From: Hypsibius dujardini
Lineage: Eukaryota > Tardigrada > Eutardigrada > Parachela > Hypsibiidae
DNA length: 28,760 nucleotides
NCBI GenBank assembly: GCA_001579985.1
Contig: LRSR01002001.1
Location: 1-28,760 of the forward strand
Direction of reading: 5' to 3'
Shown here: positions 9,962-20,383 of the stretch, in pieces
Layout of the letters: each line of letters starts with the position of its first letter
How positions within the stretch are numbered: the first letter of the stretch is position 1
Position numbers and translations under genes: made by a program
Notes under the pieces: model-generated
Told to the model about the DNA's origin: nothing
What the model saw: only the letters and a program-made list of their open reading frames with translations
Databases searched by the model: none

Positions 9962-10427
9962 AGGGGTAAGCGCGACGGAGTAAAACTCAACGACGGATCC
10001 GCATCCAGACTGCGTCTACTGCGCGCCGATGAAGATGGGCTAGCGAATGAAGATGAGCTAGCGAATACCCTAAAACCAGCAAGCATTTTGACTCACAACA
10101 AGAACAACGGGGACATTTTGCAGGAACCACCCACGCCGCGTCTGGTGAGAATTCCTGACCAAATTCCCAGTGCGCTGTGAACAGCTCCAACTATTCTATA
10201 ATCTGTATTTTCCCAACTCCAACCACAACTTTGGTTGGGGAATTGGGAGTTGGGAGGAAGGAAGGAGCACTCCATTTCACACTTCTGGCAAAATAATTCA
10301 GCACTGGACGGTTTCGTTTGCATTTGCTGGAGATGTGCAGATTACTGTCGAAAATCGCAAACATTTTCCGACACTAACCGGAGCGGCTCCCGAAGTTTTA
10401 ATCTTTAATCGAGCAGCCAACTCGTAA
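9962..10427 (+). CDS. Weak two-exon model, 3' part of an unknown gene
   Basis: Exon 9962..10144 (acceptor AAATTTAG, donor CTG|GTGAGA) joins in phase 0 to 10302..10427 (acceptor AATTCAG), ending at TAA. The first encodes an acidic/basic hydrophilic segment containing an 18-nt tandem duplication (GLANE, ELANT); the second encodes a beta-like stretch starting HWTVSFAFAG. An opposing minus-strand frame with ATG at 10600 covers 10298-10600, so strand choice is uncertain. No family recognised. Confidence 0.27.
10211..10256. repeat. Imperfect hairpin
   Basis: CCCAACTCC and GGGAGTTGGG flank an inner CCAACC/GGTTGG pair, giving a nested inverted repeat of about 45 nt. It falls in the proposed intron 10145-10301. 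Confidence 0.55.
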
Positions 10428-10779
10428 AGGGCTGAACGGCTGATTGTTTCCCCAGCTGCGGTCACAAACACAAACTCACACGTTCTAGAAGCGGCGTAGC
10501 GGACGTAACGGAAGGAAAAGTAATAAGATCGAAGTGGCTCAACGTAAACGCAAACATAATTTACAGGCACGGCTTTCCGAACGGCTATAGGGAGCTTCAT
10601 TAAAAATGACTTGCAGCCTCACCGAGCGCGGTTATTCGGGGCAGCCTTGATTTGTCCTCCATGTGGCCGGTATTTCCTGCAGGGGGGGGGGTATTTCCCG
10701 GTTGCGCAACGCAGGGCCTGGTGTCTGCAGCAGGACTTTTCCGATGTTTTAATGGTTGACTTTCGATTTGGTTCGGCAA
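10428..10779. other. No supported gene
   Basis: This lies downstream of the minus-strand frame ending at 10780. The 100-codon minus frame from ATG 10600 has no recognisable domain. A G9 run occurs near 10682. Confidence 0.4.
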
Positions 10780-12180
10780 TCAACAATCGATAGACATCAC
10801 AGAATCAGACACCATGGGCCAGTAGTAGTAGTGAAAATACAAGTCCACGGATACCAAGGATGGATACGTCTGCCCATTCACATTCGCCAAAGAAAACTGC
10901 ATATTGGAGAGCAACCCACTCCATGCCCCGCGATACAGCGGATTCCATTTGTCAATTTCACCTTCAATCAAGGTTCTCCTAGTTACGTTCTTCAACAGTA
11001 CATCAACGCGTTTCTGACACTCGCTCGGTGCAAGCGTGCTGCTTTCCACAAAGTTTTTAGCCTCCGTCCAGAACACCATTCCCCTGCGCCAGTCAGCTTG
11101 GCAGAGGATTTCTCCGTACCTCAGCGCTCTGGACTCGATTTCCCCCCTTTTGAATTTTTTTTTCTTAAAACAAGTCATCTTCTGGATCCAAACAGAGTCG
11201 AAAGCCTTCGCACTAAAATACCGATCATGGCAGTCTCCCATATCAGTCACGACAGACCATTCAAACTGCGGATAGTTCCCCTGTAATCGCCTCTGAATCT
11301 CTCCCGCAAACTTTTCGCGTTTCAACCACTGATAAACTTTTGCAGACAACTTATTGCAGCAGTCGTCTCCAGTGGCGCCACATTTTGCATGCCGTTTATC
11401 GCCACACGTTCTGAGGAGAAACGAAGACTTGGCACGTAGCCTCGCCGTTTCCACAGTATTCAGCACGTCCGTGACGGACGCATTTAGCTCCCGTATTCGT
11501 TCTCTTACTTTAGGTAAATGCGTGTGTTCCAGTTGCACCAACGACAACGCGTCAGAACAACTTTCCGTGCAATTGGCGGTCATTTCTTCGGAACCCTTCG
11601 GATCGAGTGTGAGCCACAAATAAGCCAGTTCTATTCTGCAAGCCTGGCACAACAAGAGGCAGACGCTCTGTTCCCACAATAAAAATTCCTTTCAGTCATC
11701 CCCACAGAGAGTCAAAATATCGTCCGTCAAACTCGGGCCGACTGCTGTGGTTGTTGTCAGACGTACCGCAAAGGAATAAATTGCTTCACGGTGATCATTT
11801 CTTCCGTATGTGCCAGTAAAGTCCTTCTGTTTAAAGGGACTGCTGGGATCGTTTGACCACAATCCAAATCGGTGATCGGTGTCCAGAAGTCGTTGCTGAA
11901 ACATTCGCATTTCAGCGTGAACTGCTCGCTTCAGATGGTCGTGTTTGATGTCTTTGTGAACGGCGTCCAGCGCTCCTTGAACGGCTGCTTCAATGTCAAG
12001 TAATTGTTGCGTGAATTCGTTTCCGAGGATTGTGTCAATTTTCGCGTCCAATTCTGCATCCGCCATGAGAGCTTCAACGTTGTCACGAATGGGCTTGGCT
12101 ACGGCTTTCGCTCCCGCAGCGGCGATGGCCTTCAGAATGGATGCGATAATGCTAGTAACTCCGCTCACGAAAATGTCCAT
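10780..12180 (-). CDS. Unknown protein, long intronless frame with one in-frame TGA
   Basis: ATG at 12180-12178. 162 codons lead to TGA at 11694-11692, and the same frame then stays open for a further ~303 codons to the TGA at 10780. The N-terminus is alanine-rich and amphipathic or hydrophobic (VTSIIASILKAIAAAG), not a typical cleaved signal; residues 40-110 look helical. After the TGA come a hydrophobic Cys-containing segment (LCQACRIELAYLWLTL), a helical stretch, a Cys cluster (CGDKRHAKC, DDCC) and an aromatic tail. I tested nearby donors and acceptors, and none removes the TGA in phase. Either the stop is a recent nonsense change or the first part ends there. Family not recognised. A 20-bp tandem repeat lies just upstream (12200-12240). 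Confidence 0.55.
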
Positions 12181-12647
12181 CTTTTTACGGTCGCCTTGTG
12201 GGTTTTAACTGAACTGAACTGGGTTTTAACTGAACTTAACAAAAGTATTCAAAACAGCATTTAACATTTTCAGTATTATAAAAATACAATTTGTTGTAGG
12301 AGAAGTACACTGGGAGACTTGGTCTTATGTGGAACTTTGCTTACCTGAGACGCCTTGTTTCATTTTCTATACTCATTTCTACTCAGCTTGGTGTCTGATA
12401 ATGCGGACGAGAACAGTCGTATAGCTTCCACACAGCCCAGCAGACTTCGGCAAAAATCTGTGATAACGTGAGGTAGCGAATCGAAAGTGTCAGCAAACCT
12501 ATTATCGCATATTTTCGTCTCCAGGCTCGAATACATTCTTTTGCACGATTACTAAAGTAATTTAAATATGTAAGACGTTCGATTAGAGCTTCACCTATAT
12601 TGCATTTTGCGCGACTGACTGAAGCATCACATGTCCGCTGTTTTTGT
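12181..12647. other. Intergenic between divergent genes
   Basis: This is the divergent promoter region between the minus-strand gene starting at 12180 and the plus-strand receptor gene. It contains the tandem unit GGGTTTTAACTGAAC at 12200-12240. No open frame is supported. Confidence 0.6.
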
Positions 12648-12655
12648 TATAAAAG
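12648..12655 (+). promoter_or_regulatory. TATA box of receptor gene 1
   Basis: TATAAAAG is followed about 30 nt later by an initiator-like ACTCATTC near 12678. The proposed 5' UTR exon ends at 12896 before GTAAGA and contains a 20-codon upstream ORF with a hydrophobic product (ATG 12707, TAG 12767). Confidence 0.5.
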
Positions 12656-12896
12656 TATGTTGTGAGGAGTGAAAACTCATTCATTCTTACTTCTTTGGTC
12701 AAAACAATGCCTGTGTCCGAAATGAATCTGCATCTTCATCTGTCCCTGATGTTGTGCATTTTTTGGTAGTGTCTGTGGCTGCGTCTGCGTGTGTGTGTGT
12801 GTGTCGTGTCTCTGATCTGGTTCACAGCGTCTGGTTCAAGTCACGGGTACATATAGTTGAAAATAACTCTCACCCTGGCTCTCTGGGTATCGGTGG

Positions 12897-13461
12897 GTAA
12901 GAGTGCGTTATAGAAAGGTCACCAATTTCCTTGTCATTGAGAGCACAAACTTTGGATACCCCGGCGAGTTGACTCAAGAATAAGGAAGGTTTCGTTTGAC
13001 CGGTAAACGATCACGCAGATTCGCCGAACTAACTAAATAACTGGCTAACTAACTAAGATAGCTAGAAAAAGTTAGGCAGTTTGATAACGTTAGCTAACAC
13101 AAACGTTTGAACATGGAGCGGATTCAAGAATTGTGGAGATTTTGTTTGGCCGATAAATTTACATGTTGATTAGCCTAAGTAGTTTAATTTAATTTTACAT
13201 AAGTGCAAATGCACGTTGTGATTTGTTGCTTTATCCCTACATTGATCGTCATCCGGCTCAATCATCTCAGTGGGCTTAAAAGAACTCTGCCGACAAATGC
13301 TCACCTTCTGTCGATGAGAAAAATAAATATTTGGGTCGAAGCTCAGTGTTCTGCTCGATCGTTGATGGATCACTTCAGTTTCTGAGCTTTCTTGGGGTCG
13401 TCGTACTTATGATAAAAAGACCTTTGCTCAAATCTCTGACTGTTGTTCCTTCCTTCCCAAG
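12897..13461 (+). other. Proposed 5' UTR intron of receptor gene 1
   Basis: Donor GGTGG|GTAAGA at 12897 and acceptor TTCCTTCCCAAG before 13462. The second receptor gene has the same donor block at 16447 and the homologous acceptor TTCCCAG|CAAAA before 17389. Conservation of both ends supports a real intron. Both copies also share GACCGGTAAAC and ATCACGCAGATTCGCCGAA. Confidence 0.5.
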
Positions 13462-13481
13462 CAAAACTCTGGAACAGCAAA

Positions 13482-15802
13482 ATGAACTTCAATTCAACTC
13501 AGAACTTTACCCATTTTAGCAATCAGACTGCAGTTTCCACAATCAACTGGACTGTCGTTTCTGTTTTCACCTTGATGACCTTTATCCTTGGCCTCGTCGG
13601 GAACGGCAGCCTGCTCTTTCTTTTCCTAGTAACACGATCTCTTCGCACACCGTTTAATATCTACCTCATTAACCTTCTCTTCTCAAATTTCGCATGGACC
13701 CTTGTTCAGTATCCCTTTGATCTGGTGTCAAGCCTCTATTCTGAATGGTACCTCGGTGAAAGTGCGTGCACCTTTTACCTCTACGGATCAAACGTTCTCC
13801 AGGCCGCCGTTTTCAACGCCCATCAATTGATCGCTATCAACCGCGTTTGGGCTGTTGTCGCGCCGATTTCTTACCGCTCAATTCATACGCACCGAACGGC
13901 TTTGGTCGTTTGTCTTAGTTGTTGGGTTTACACACATTTGACGACTGCTCCGCCCTGGATCATGGACAGTCTTTACTACAGACAGCCCGTTGAGACCACC
14001 TTTAGGTGAGGATTTACAGTGAGAAAACACGAAATAAGGAAACAAGGTGGTAAAATGTTGTGCTTTCCATTTATTCTTATCGGCTTATCGCAACAAATGA
14101 AGGAATTTTTATGATCTTTGTCTGGTGAATTGTGGCTTCTTTATGCACGATAAAAATATGAATCGAATAATGACGACTGCGTTTTGAACTTAAACCGTCT
14201 TGAAGGTTTTTATACATTTATTGCAAGTTTCATTTCTGAATTATGGCAAAAGGCTTTCGTGCAGTTAAAAGAGCGACTCTAAATTGATTACGGACGTTGC
14301 GCACGTCGTCAAAATAGAAACTTAGACAAAACGAAAAAAGAAAGAAAAGTAGAAACGCAAAAACTGTTCGTAACTACGACATTAAATACGAAACGAAGCC
14401 TTTTGTTTTGTGAGGAAGGGCGTTTACCGTCATTATGACGGCAGTCACTTAAATTTTCCCCCATGAAACAAATCTATGGCCAAAAATATGGCTCTGGTGC
14501 ACTTTCTGGATTGAATTAGATTTAAGCACCTTGTTTTTGCTGTACCGATCAGCGGTTGTTGTGTAACTTGTTTTGTTTATGTTACTTTTTTCGATTGCGT
14601 TCACGTTTCTCTGCTCATTGTCCAGACAGCTGCCAAAAATTACGTCGATTTTAACGACGTTTCTTTTTGCGTAGACATATAACTTTAAATTTTTACTAAT
14701 GCGCAAGTCCGTATTATCGAAGTCAGAGAAACCAAACCATTTAAACAATAATCCGTATCGCGGAATACTTCATTTTGTCAACTTTTCTACACAGGGCGCA
14801 TTGCTATACAAATTTGTCCAAATCTCGACGCGTTACCTACCTCACTTTCACCGCATATCATAACACTACAAAAAAAACGAAAAATTACGGTGCTATAAAA
14901 TCAAGCGCAAGTTATTCCTATTATTCAGCGCAAACTTTAAAATTATGCAGCCGAACCATAATACTGTTTTATTTCAAGGGTTACTCGTTGTAAAACCAAA
15001 CTAATACTATTGACTCCAATTATATCACTTTAATTCCACTCAAAAAGAATTTAGATTACCTTACATCAACTTAGATAGTAAAATTGTCCATCTTATGTAT
15101 AGCTTGTACTATATTGCTATCACAAAAAATGGGAACACACCCATTTTACATAAGGTTCAGTATTACAATGCTCAATCAAAACTGAATCATAATTTTGCCT
15201 GAGGTGCCACTATAAATATAGCAAATTATATTGCTCTCTATACTAAACCATTCAATAGATTCTTTTCTAAATCAAACGAAAAAATATTTTCCGTGCCCCA
15301 ATATATTAAAAATGAGAATCACAAATATCTGTCTTTCAGTTGCGAAATGAACAGCAAAGCTCAACGAGTTTACGTGACGGTGATCAACCTGCTCATCTTC
15401 GACACTTCTCCTCCGTTTATGATTCTCGTTTTGATCGTGATCGGTGTATCGTTATACACGCGTCGACGCAAGGAAACTGCATTACATCCAACGACGATGA
15501 GTGTTCAAGCAACAGGAAGTCATCATCAACCGTCATCGGCACAGGTCCGGCGGAGAAGGTCACATAATAATCATCTGGGGGTGCTGATTTTGTTGACGAT
15601 TAGCGTTAATGTGTGTTGGACTCCGCTGAACGTTTACTTTACTGTTAATAGTCTGTTTGGCGAACACTTTGCAGGGGAGGCGTTTTTCCAGGCGGGAACC
15701 GTTCTCTTTTCCTGTCAGACCGTGCTCGATCCGATTCTCTTTGCACTAGCTTTGAGTAGAGTACGGACGGCAATTCGCCATTTATGTTGTTTTCCAAAAT
15801 GA
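13482..15802 (+). CDS. Orphan rhodopsin-like G-protein-coupled receptor 1
   Basis: Join(13482..14005,15340..15802), 328 residues plus TGA. The extracellular N-terminus has four N-glycosylation sequons (N4, N8, N14, N22). TM1 is ~24-50 with the class A GN signature (VGNGSLL), TM2 ~58-80, TM3 starts after Cys96, TM4 ~139-157. The intron is in phase 2; the spliced codon precedes a Cys that can pair with Cys96 in loop 2. Exon 2 carries TM5, a basic His/Ser-rich third loop, TM6 (VCWTP, the CWxP equivalent) and TM7. DRY is replaced by NRV (120-122) and NPxxY by DPILF. These changes fit a divergent class A receptor; ligand and coupling are unknown. Start chosen because the paralogue begins at the same position (MN). 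Donor GTGAGG, acceptor TGTCTTTCAG. Confidence 0.85.
14006..15339 (+). other. Coding intron of receptor gene 1
   Basis: 1334 nt, AT-rich. The minus frame at 14449-14748 and plus frame at 14775-14993 are unsupported. It differs greatly in length and sequence from the 847-nt intron at the same codon in the second gene. Confidence 0.75.
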
Positions 15803-16236
15803 ATGATGCGTGCCGCTTCCACTCCTGACGGTGGGATATTTTATCACAAACACTGTGCTCTTACCTGGGGTGATTTCCAGAGCTGGATTGCAGAATGGCC
15901 CCACATTTTTTCTCAGATAGTCCTACATAATGATGATTTTCAAAATTTATTTGGGCTGCCACGCTTTAAAAACGCGCTTTCCCATTGCCCATCGCTTTGT
16001 TGTGCTTTTCTTGCTGGGGGGTATGAAACTCTGCGTGAACAAAGACAACTGCACATGTTTAGGGAAAGTGTTATAGGCATATTAGAGTGTGCGAGCCGCT
16101 ACTCGTGCAATACGTCACGGCCCCCTTAAACACTTTATACTAAATCCCCAAACAGGATCAACGTTGTCAACACCGTATACCCAAAACACCTGGTTCCCAG
16201 AGAGTAAAACACTTTGCTCTGGCATAATTCTCAGGA
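15803..16236 (+). other. Region after receptor 1 stop, open in frame for 108 codons
   Basis: TGA at 15800-15802 is followed in the same frame by ATG ATG and 108 open codons to 16129. The first few (MMRAAS) align with the C-terminal MRAAA of receptor 2, so the ancestral C-terminus probably extended a little past this stop. The remainder has no recognisable feature. Confidence 0.4.
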
Positions 16237-16243
16237 TATAAAG
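16237..16243 (+). promoter_or_regulatory. Possible TATA box of receptor gene 2
   Basis: TATAAAG, with an initiator-like TTCATTTAG about 20-25 nt downstream. The 5' UTR exon would end at 16446 before GTAAGA. Confidence 0.35.
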
Positions 16244-16813
16244 CTTCTGTTCGTTTGTTCATTTAGAAGGATAAAGTACTCTCGGCGTTGGTTACGTTTC
16301 TGGGCGTTTCGTACTGTCACATCGGCCCTCTGGCCATTGTTCGAGATCATTGTTCTATTCGCTATGGTTCTACAGTGTTCTAATGTGCGGCCTCCAGCTA
16401 TGGTGGCTGGAAATGACTCTCACACTGGCTCTCTGGCTATCGGTGGGTAAGAATGCGTTATAGAAAGGTCATCAATTGCCCCGGCGAGTTGATTCAGAAA
16501 ATAGGGAGGTTTCATTTGACCGGTAAACTATCACGCAGATTCGCCGAATTAATATCCAGTTTTTCGTTTCGATACTGCTCTCGACGAGAAAACGTTCTGA
16601 AGTGGAAATTGTTGTATGAAGGGTAAACAAACAGTTTGACGGTTCAACGATAGCTTTCCAAGCATTATTATGAGGTATCGTGTATTTTCAGACAACAGTT
16701 AATCATTGAGGTAATTAAATTTATTTCCACTGCAACCTCAAGCGAGCATGCCGTAATTTTCCTGTGTCTTTCACTTGCCTGATAAATGGTTAAGATAACC
16801 CCGTCTACCTGGC

Positions 16814-16935
16814 AGTGATCACCGAGCTCATTTTTGACACGCCACCACTAGTGATAATTTTAGCTCTGACGGAGACCTTTTCGTCGTTCTTTAAGCGTCA
16901 ACGTAACAATACATTGCACCCGATCGCTCGCCACT
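16814..16935 (+). pseudogene. Decayed receptor exon 2 fragment (TM5 region)
   Basis: The frame reads LIFDTPPLVIILAL, then a basic KRQR segment and TLHPIA. This aligns with the TM5-loop 3 starts of both receptors (IFDTPPLLMIIAL and STLHPTA in receptor 2, the closer match). Homology fades after the HP motif; TM6 and TM7 are absent and no exon 1 precedes it. It lies within the proposed 5' intron of receptor gene 2. Confidence 0.7.
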
Positions 16936-17406
16936 GGGGTGAGACGTGTCAGATTCGGGCTAGTTTGCTTTCTGACAAAGAGAAGGAGAGAGAGAGTACC
17001 TTAGTAACATACAAGAAGGTCGTCAGCTTACCTACAATAAATAGCACAAACGTTATTGAATGCTAGCGTTGATTCTTTGAATTACGAAGGGTGTTTGCGA
17101 CCAGGCAATCGATATGTAGATTTGCCGAATTAGTTCTACTTATGTAAATGTCGTGACTTGTTGTTTGTCACTGACATTGACCGCCACCCGGTGGAATCAA
17201 CTCAACGCACTTAAAGTGTCTTACAGACACAGTGGAAAACATTTGCCTCTGTCGGGGCTCCATACTTCGGTCGGTCGGTCTCTGTTTAGCACCCCAGTTT
17301 GTGAGCGCTTCTTTACTGTTCGCATAAACCTCCAGTTAAAACAACATTTTTCTTTAAGTTGCGGACTGTTTTTCCGATCTGTTCCCAGCAAAATTGCAGT
17401 CGCACA

Positions 17407-19246
17407 ATGAATCTCAGTACAACTCCAAACTCTACTCATTCCAGCAATGAGACAGTTGCTCCCGTAGCCAATTGGACAATCGTTCCCGTCTTCACCCTGG
17501 TGACCTTTATCCTCGGACTTTTTGGTAACGGCAGCCTTCTCTTCCTTTTCTTCATGAAACGACCCCTTCGCACACCCTTTAATATTTACCTTATAAATCT
17601 ACTTTTTTCTAACTGTGCCTGGACTCTGATTCAGTATCCCTTGGACCTGGTGTCAAACCTCTACTCCGAATGGTATCTCGGGGAAAGTGCCTGTACCCTC
17701 TACCTATACGGAACAGGGATTCTCCAGGCTGCTGTTCTGAACGCCCATCAACTGATTGCCATTAACCGCGTTTGGGCTGCGGTAGCGCCGATTTCTTACC
17801 GCTCCATTCACACCCATCGAACGGCCTTTTTCGTTTGTCTGGGTGGTTGGGTCTACACGCACTTGACGACTGCTCCCGCTTGGATCATGGACAGTCTTTA
17901 CTACAGACAGCCCGTGGATACTACACATAGGTTAGGCCGGACGTAGCAGAAATGTTTTTCATTTACCCGTTAACGACCATTGCCATACAAATGTCGACAG
18001 AGCGAAATTTTAAATCTCATTCTCAAACAGATAGATCGATTTCCCTAAACTAAAGTGATATAGATACTCGGGATGTTATCTCAATATTAGGCATTGATTG
18101 GCTGGTTGACCACTGTCCGGTAAAAAATGTCAAAATCAGCCGTTTTAGGCATTTTTTGGGTCGCCAAGGTCGCCGGACGCCGTCAAATTTAAAAAAATGA
18201 TAAAAAAATGAATTGTTTTGGAACTTTCAGAAGATATTTTCGATAGGAAATGAGGATCAGTGCCTGACAAGTTGTCAAATTTGACGACTAAAGTTTCGCG
18301 TAAAAACGAGTTTTAATGCGCGTCTATGGATTCATTCATCGATTTGATAATTGTACATTGTGCAAATTACCACCAGACACGTTTTTCGACCGATTTTTTT
18401 TCCAAACCCCTTCGCTGGACGATGATCAGCTAAAAAAACGCTGTACTACAATGCGCTAATGGGTTAAGGCTTACGGTTTGCATATAAGCAATTTCTGATG
18501 TTCAGTTGATTTTGTCGCAGGACGAAGAAAAACTTTCAAATCGTTTCTTGCTAAATTTTATTCTGGAGTCGTAATAAAACCTGCAATCAAATAACTTCGG
18601 CCATAGTTATGCCACACCTTTCCCACATACAGAGACACCAGCACCAACACCAGCGGTCTGTATAACCCCAGCGTCACATTGTCTCCAACTCAAACAGAAG
18701 TGTACAGTCACATCTGGAATCAACGTCATATATTGAGATATATTATATGACTTATTCGATTCTGTTATTACTTTTAGTTGCCAAATGAACGGCAAAAGTC
18801 AACAAATCTATATGGCAATCATCACCCTCTTCATCTTCGACACTCCGCCGCTGCTGATGATTATTGCCTTGATCGTGACCTGTGCGTCATTCTGCAAGCG
18901 TCGACGCAAACAGAGTACGCTGCACCCGACGGCGATGAGCGTGGCAACAGGAAGTCACCATCAACCGTCATCCGCACCGATCCGGCGGAAAAAGTCAAAC
19001 AATAATCATTTGCTGGTGCTGATTTTGTTGACGATCAGCGTTAATGGGTGTTGGACTCCGCTGAACGTTTACTTTACACTTAGTTTGTTTGGCAAGCGCT
19101 TTGGAGGCGCTGCCTTTTTCCAGGCGGGAACCGTTTTGTTCTCCTGTCAGACCATGCTCGATCCGATTTTATTTGCTCTGGCCCTAAGTCGAATTAGGAA
19201 GGAACTTGGCAAATGTCTGTTTTCAAGAATGAGAGCGGCAGCCTGA
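17407..19246 (+). CDS. Orphan rhodopsin-like G-protein-coupled receptor 2
   Basis: Join(17407..17930,18778..19246), 330 residues plus TGA. It is a close paralogue of the receptor at 13482: sequons in the N-terminus, GNGSLLFLF in TM1, the same SEWYLGESAC before TM3, NRV for DRY, a phase-2 intron at the identical codon, loop-2 Cys just after the junction, GCWTP in TM6, DPILFAL in TM7 and a basic C-tail. Donor GTTAGG, acceptor ACTTTTAG. AATAAA at 19312-19317 is a likely poly(A) signal. Substitutions relative to receptor 1 are concentrated in loops and the N-terminus, suggesting both copies are functional. Ligand unknown; a lineage-specific chemosensory or peptide receptor is possible. Confidence 0.85.
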
Positions 19247-20383
19247 GTCCATCCATGAAGGTTGCGCGATTACAGAATTTTGAACCGTGGAATAAAGTCG
19301 CCAAAGTTTGGCAATAAAAACAGACCCGTTTTTAGGGTATTGCGCTACCCCGTACGGAAGTTGGATAAAATATTTGTGAATGAATTTTTTAACAATCGTT
19401 CGCTAGAAATAGTAAATTCTTGCTTTCTATATAGATCAAGGTCTAGACCTAGACCTTGATCTAGACCGTAATAAAAAAAGTTACATTCTGAAAATATTTG
19501 TGTGGAACGGTAAACTCTCCAGCTCTGTTCAAGGAAAGTAGTAAATATCCCAAGAGCTCCATTCTGGACAATTACTGCGCAGATTCCCCTAAATACCCTA
19601 AGCCAGCAACAATACAAGCTGGACCTTTTTTCCCTTTTGTGATAATACTGTCTTCCATCGCGACAAATGTGAATATAAACACCGTTCATAAATGTAGCGT
19701 ACTTCGGGAGTTCATGAGACTACGTATTGCAGGATCGGCGGCAGAAATGAAATGAAATGAACGAAAAATTGTAGAAAAAGTTCATCCTTCGTTTTAAGAG
19801 ATTCGACGCCGGGAATTGAGATGAATTCGCGAGTAGATCGTAGGCAAAAAATGGCGACATAAACTGCAGAGAATTTTTACGCAAACAAACATTCAGAATT
19901 CTGTTTTCAGCAGTACGAGTACACTGACTAGACGCCACTGGAAATAGACAGAAAAGTGGAACTGGGACTGATTGCTTCCAATTGGAAGCGGCGTGGCTCC
20001 AATTGGATTCGTGGCTGTGTGTTCCAACGCCAACAAGACAGCTGTTTCCATCTCAAAAAGTAGCCGTTTTATAATTTTAAAAACTCGCGCATTACTTTGT
20101 CTAGTCACGCCTACGTAGGCTCTAAAAATAACTCAAATTTTCCTCTTCATATTTTGTCAATTGGATAAAGCACTCAGAGCACCCTTTACGTAAGAAAACG
20201 AATTCATCTCACAACTCCATTAATATGCATCGTAGAACCACATGTCAAATCGGCTAGAAAGCCCGTCCACTAAATTGATCACGTGTAAAAAATTGATCAC
20301 GTGGTAAGCTCCCTGTAAGTTGAGCGATCCCTTGATAAAAATAATAAGGTAATATTAATAATAACAGTAATAAGGTGCCTGCA
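19247..20383. other. Convergent intergenic region
   Basis: Lies between receptor 2 (plus) and the double kinase (minus). It holds the receptor poly(A) signal and a long palindrome. Frames such as 19345-19689 (minus) and 19498-19755 (plus) have no support. Confidence 0.6.
19432..19463. repeat. Perfect 14-bp inverted repeat with 4-nt loop
   Basis: Arm TAGATCAAGGTCTA at 19432-19445, loop GACC, and the exact reverse complement at 19450-19463. It forms a strong hairpin about 200 nt after the receptor 2 stop. Confidence 0.95.

Noticed and set aside
10298-10600. 100-codon minus frame with ATG
   Set aside because: No recognisable domain or signal; it conflicts with the slightly better plus-strand exon at 10302-10427.
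10780-11692. Selenocysteine reading of the TGA at 11692-11694
   Set aside because: There is no redox-type motif around the codon and I saw no SECIS-like structure downstream.
12707-12899. Possible secreted micro-peptide from the 20-codon hydrophobic ORF plus a spliced GSLGIGG tail, matched by GSLAIGG near 16446
   Set aside because: The differences between the two copies in the tail are nearly all non-synonymous and the block carries a strong splice donor, so shared non-coding 5' UTR is the simpler reading.
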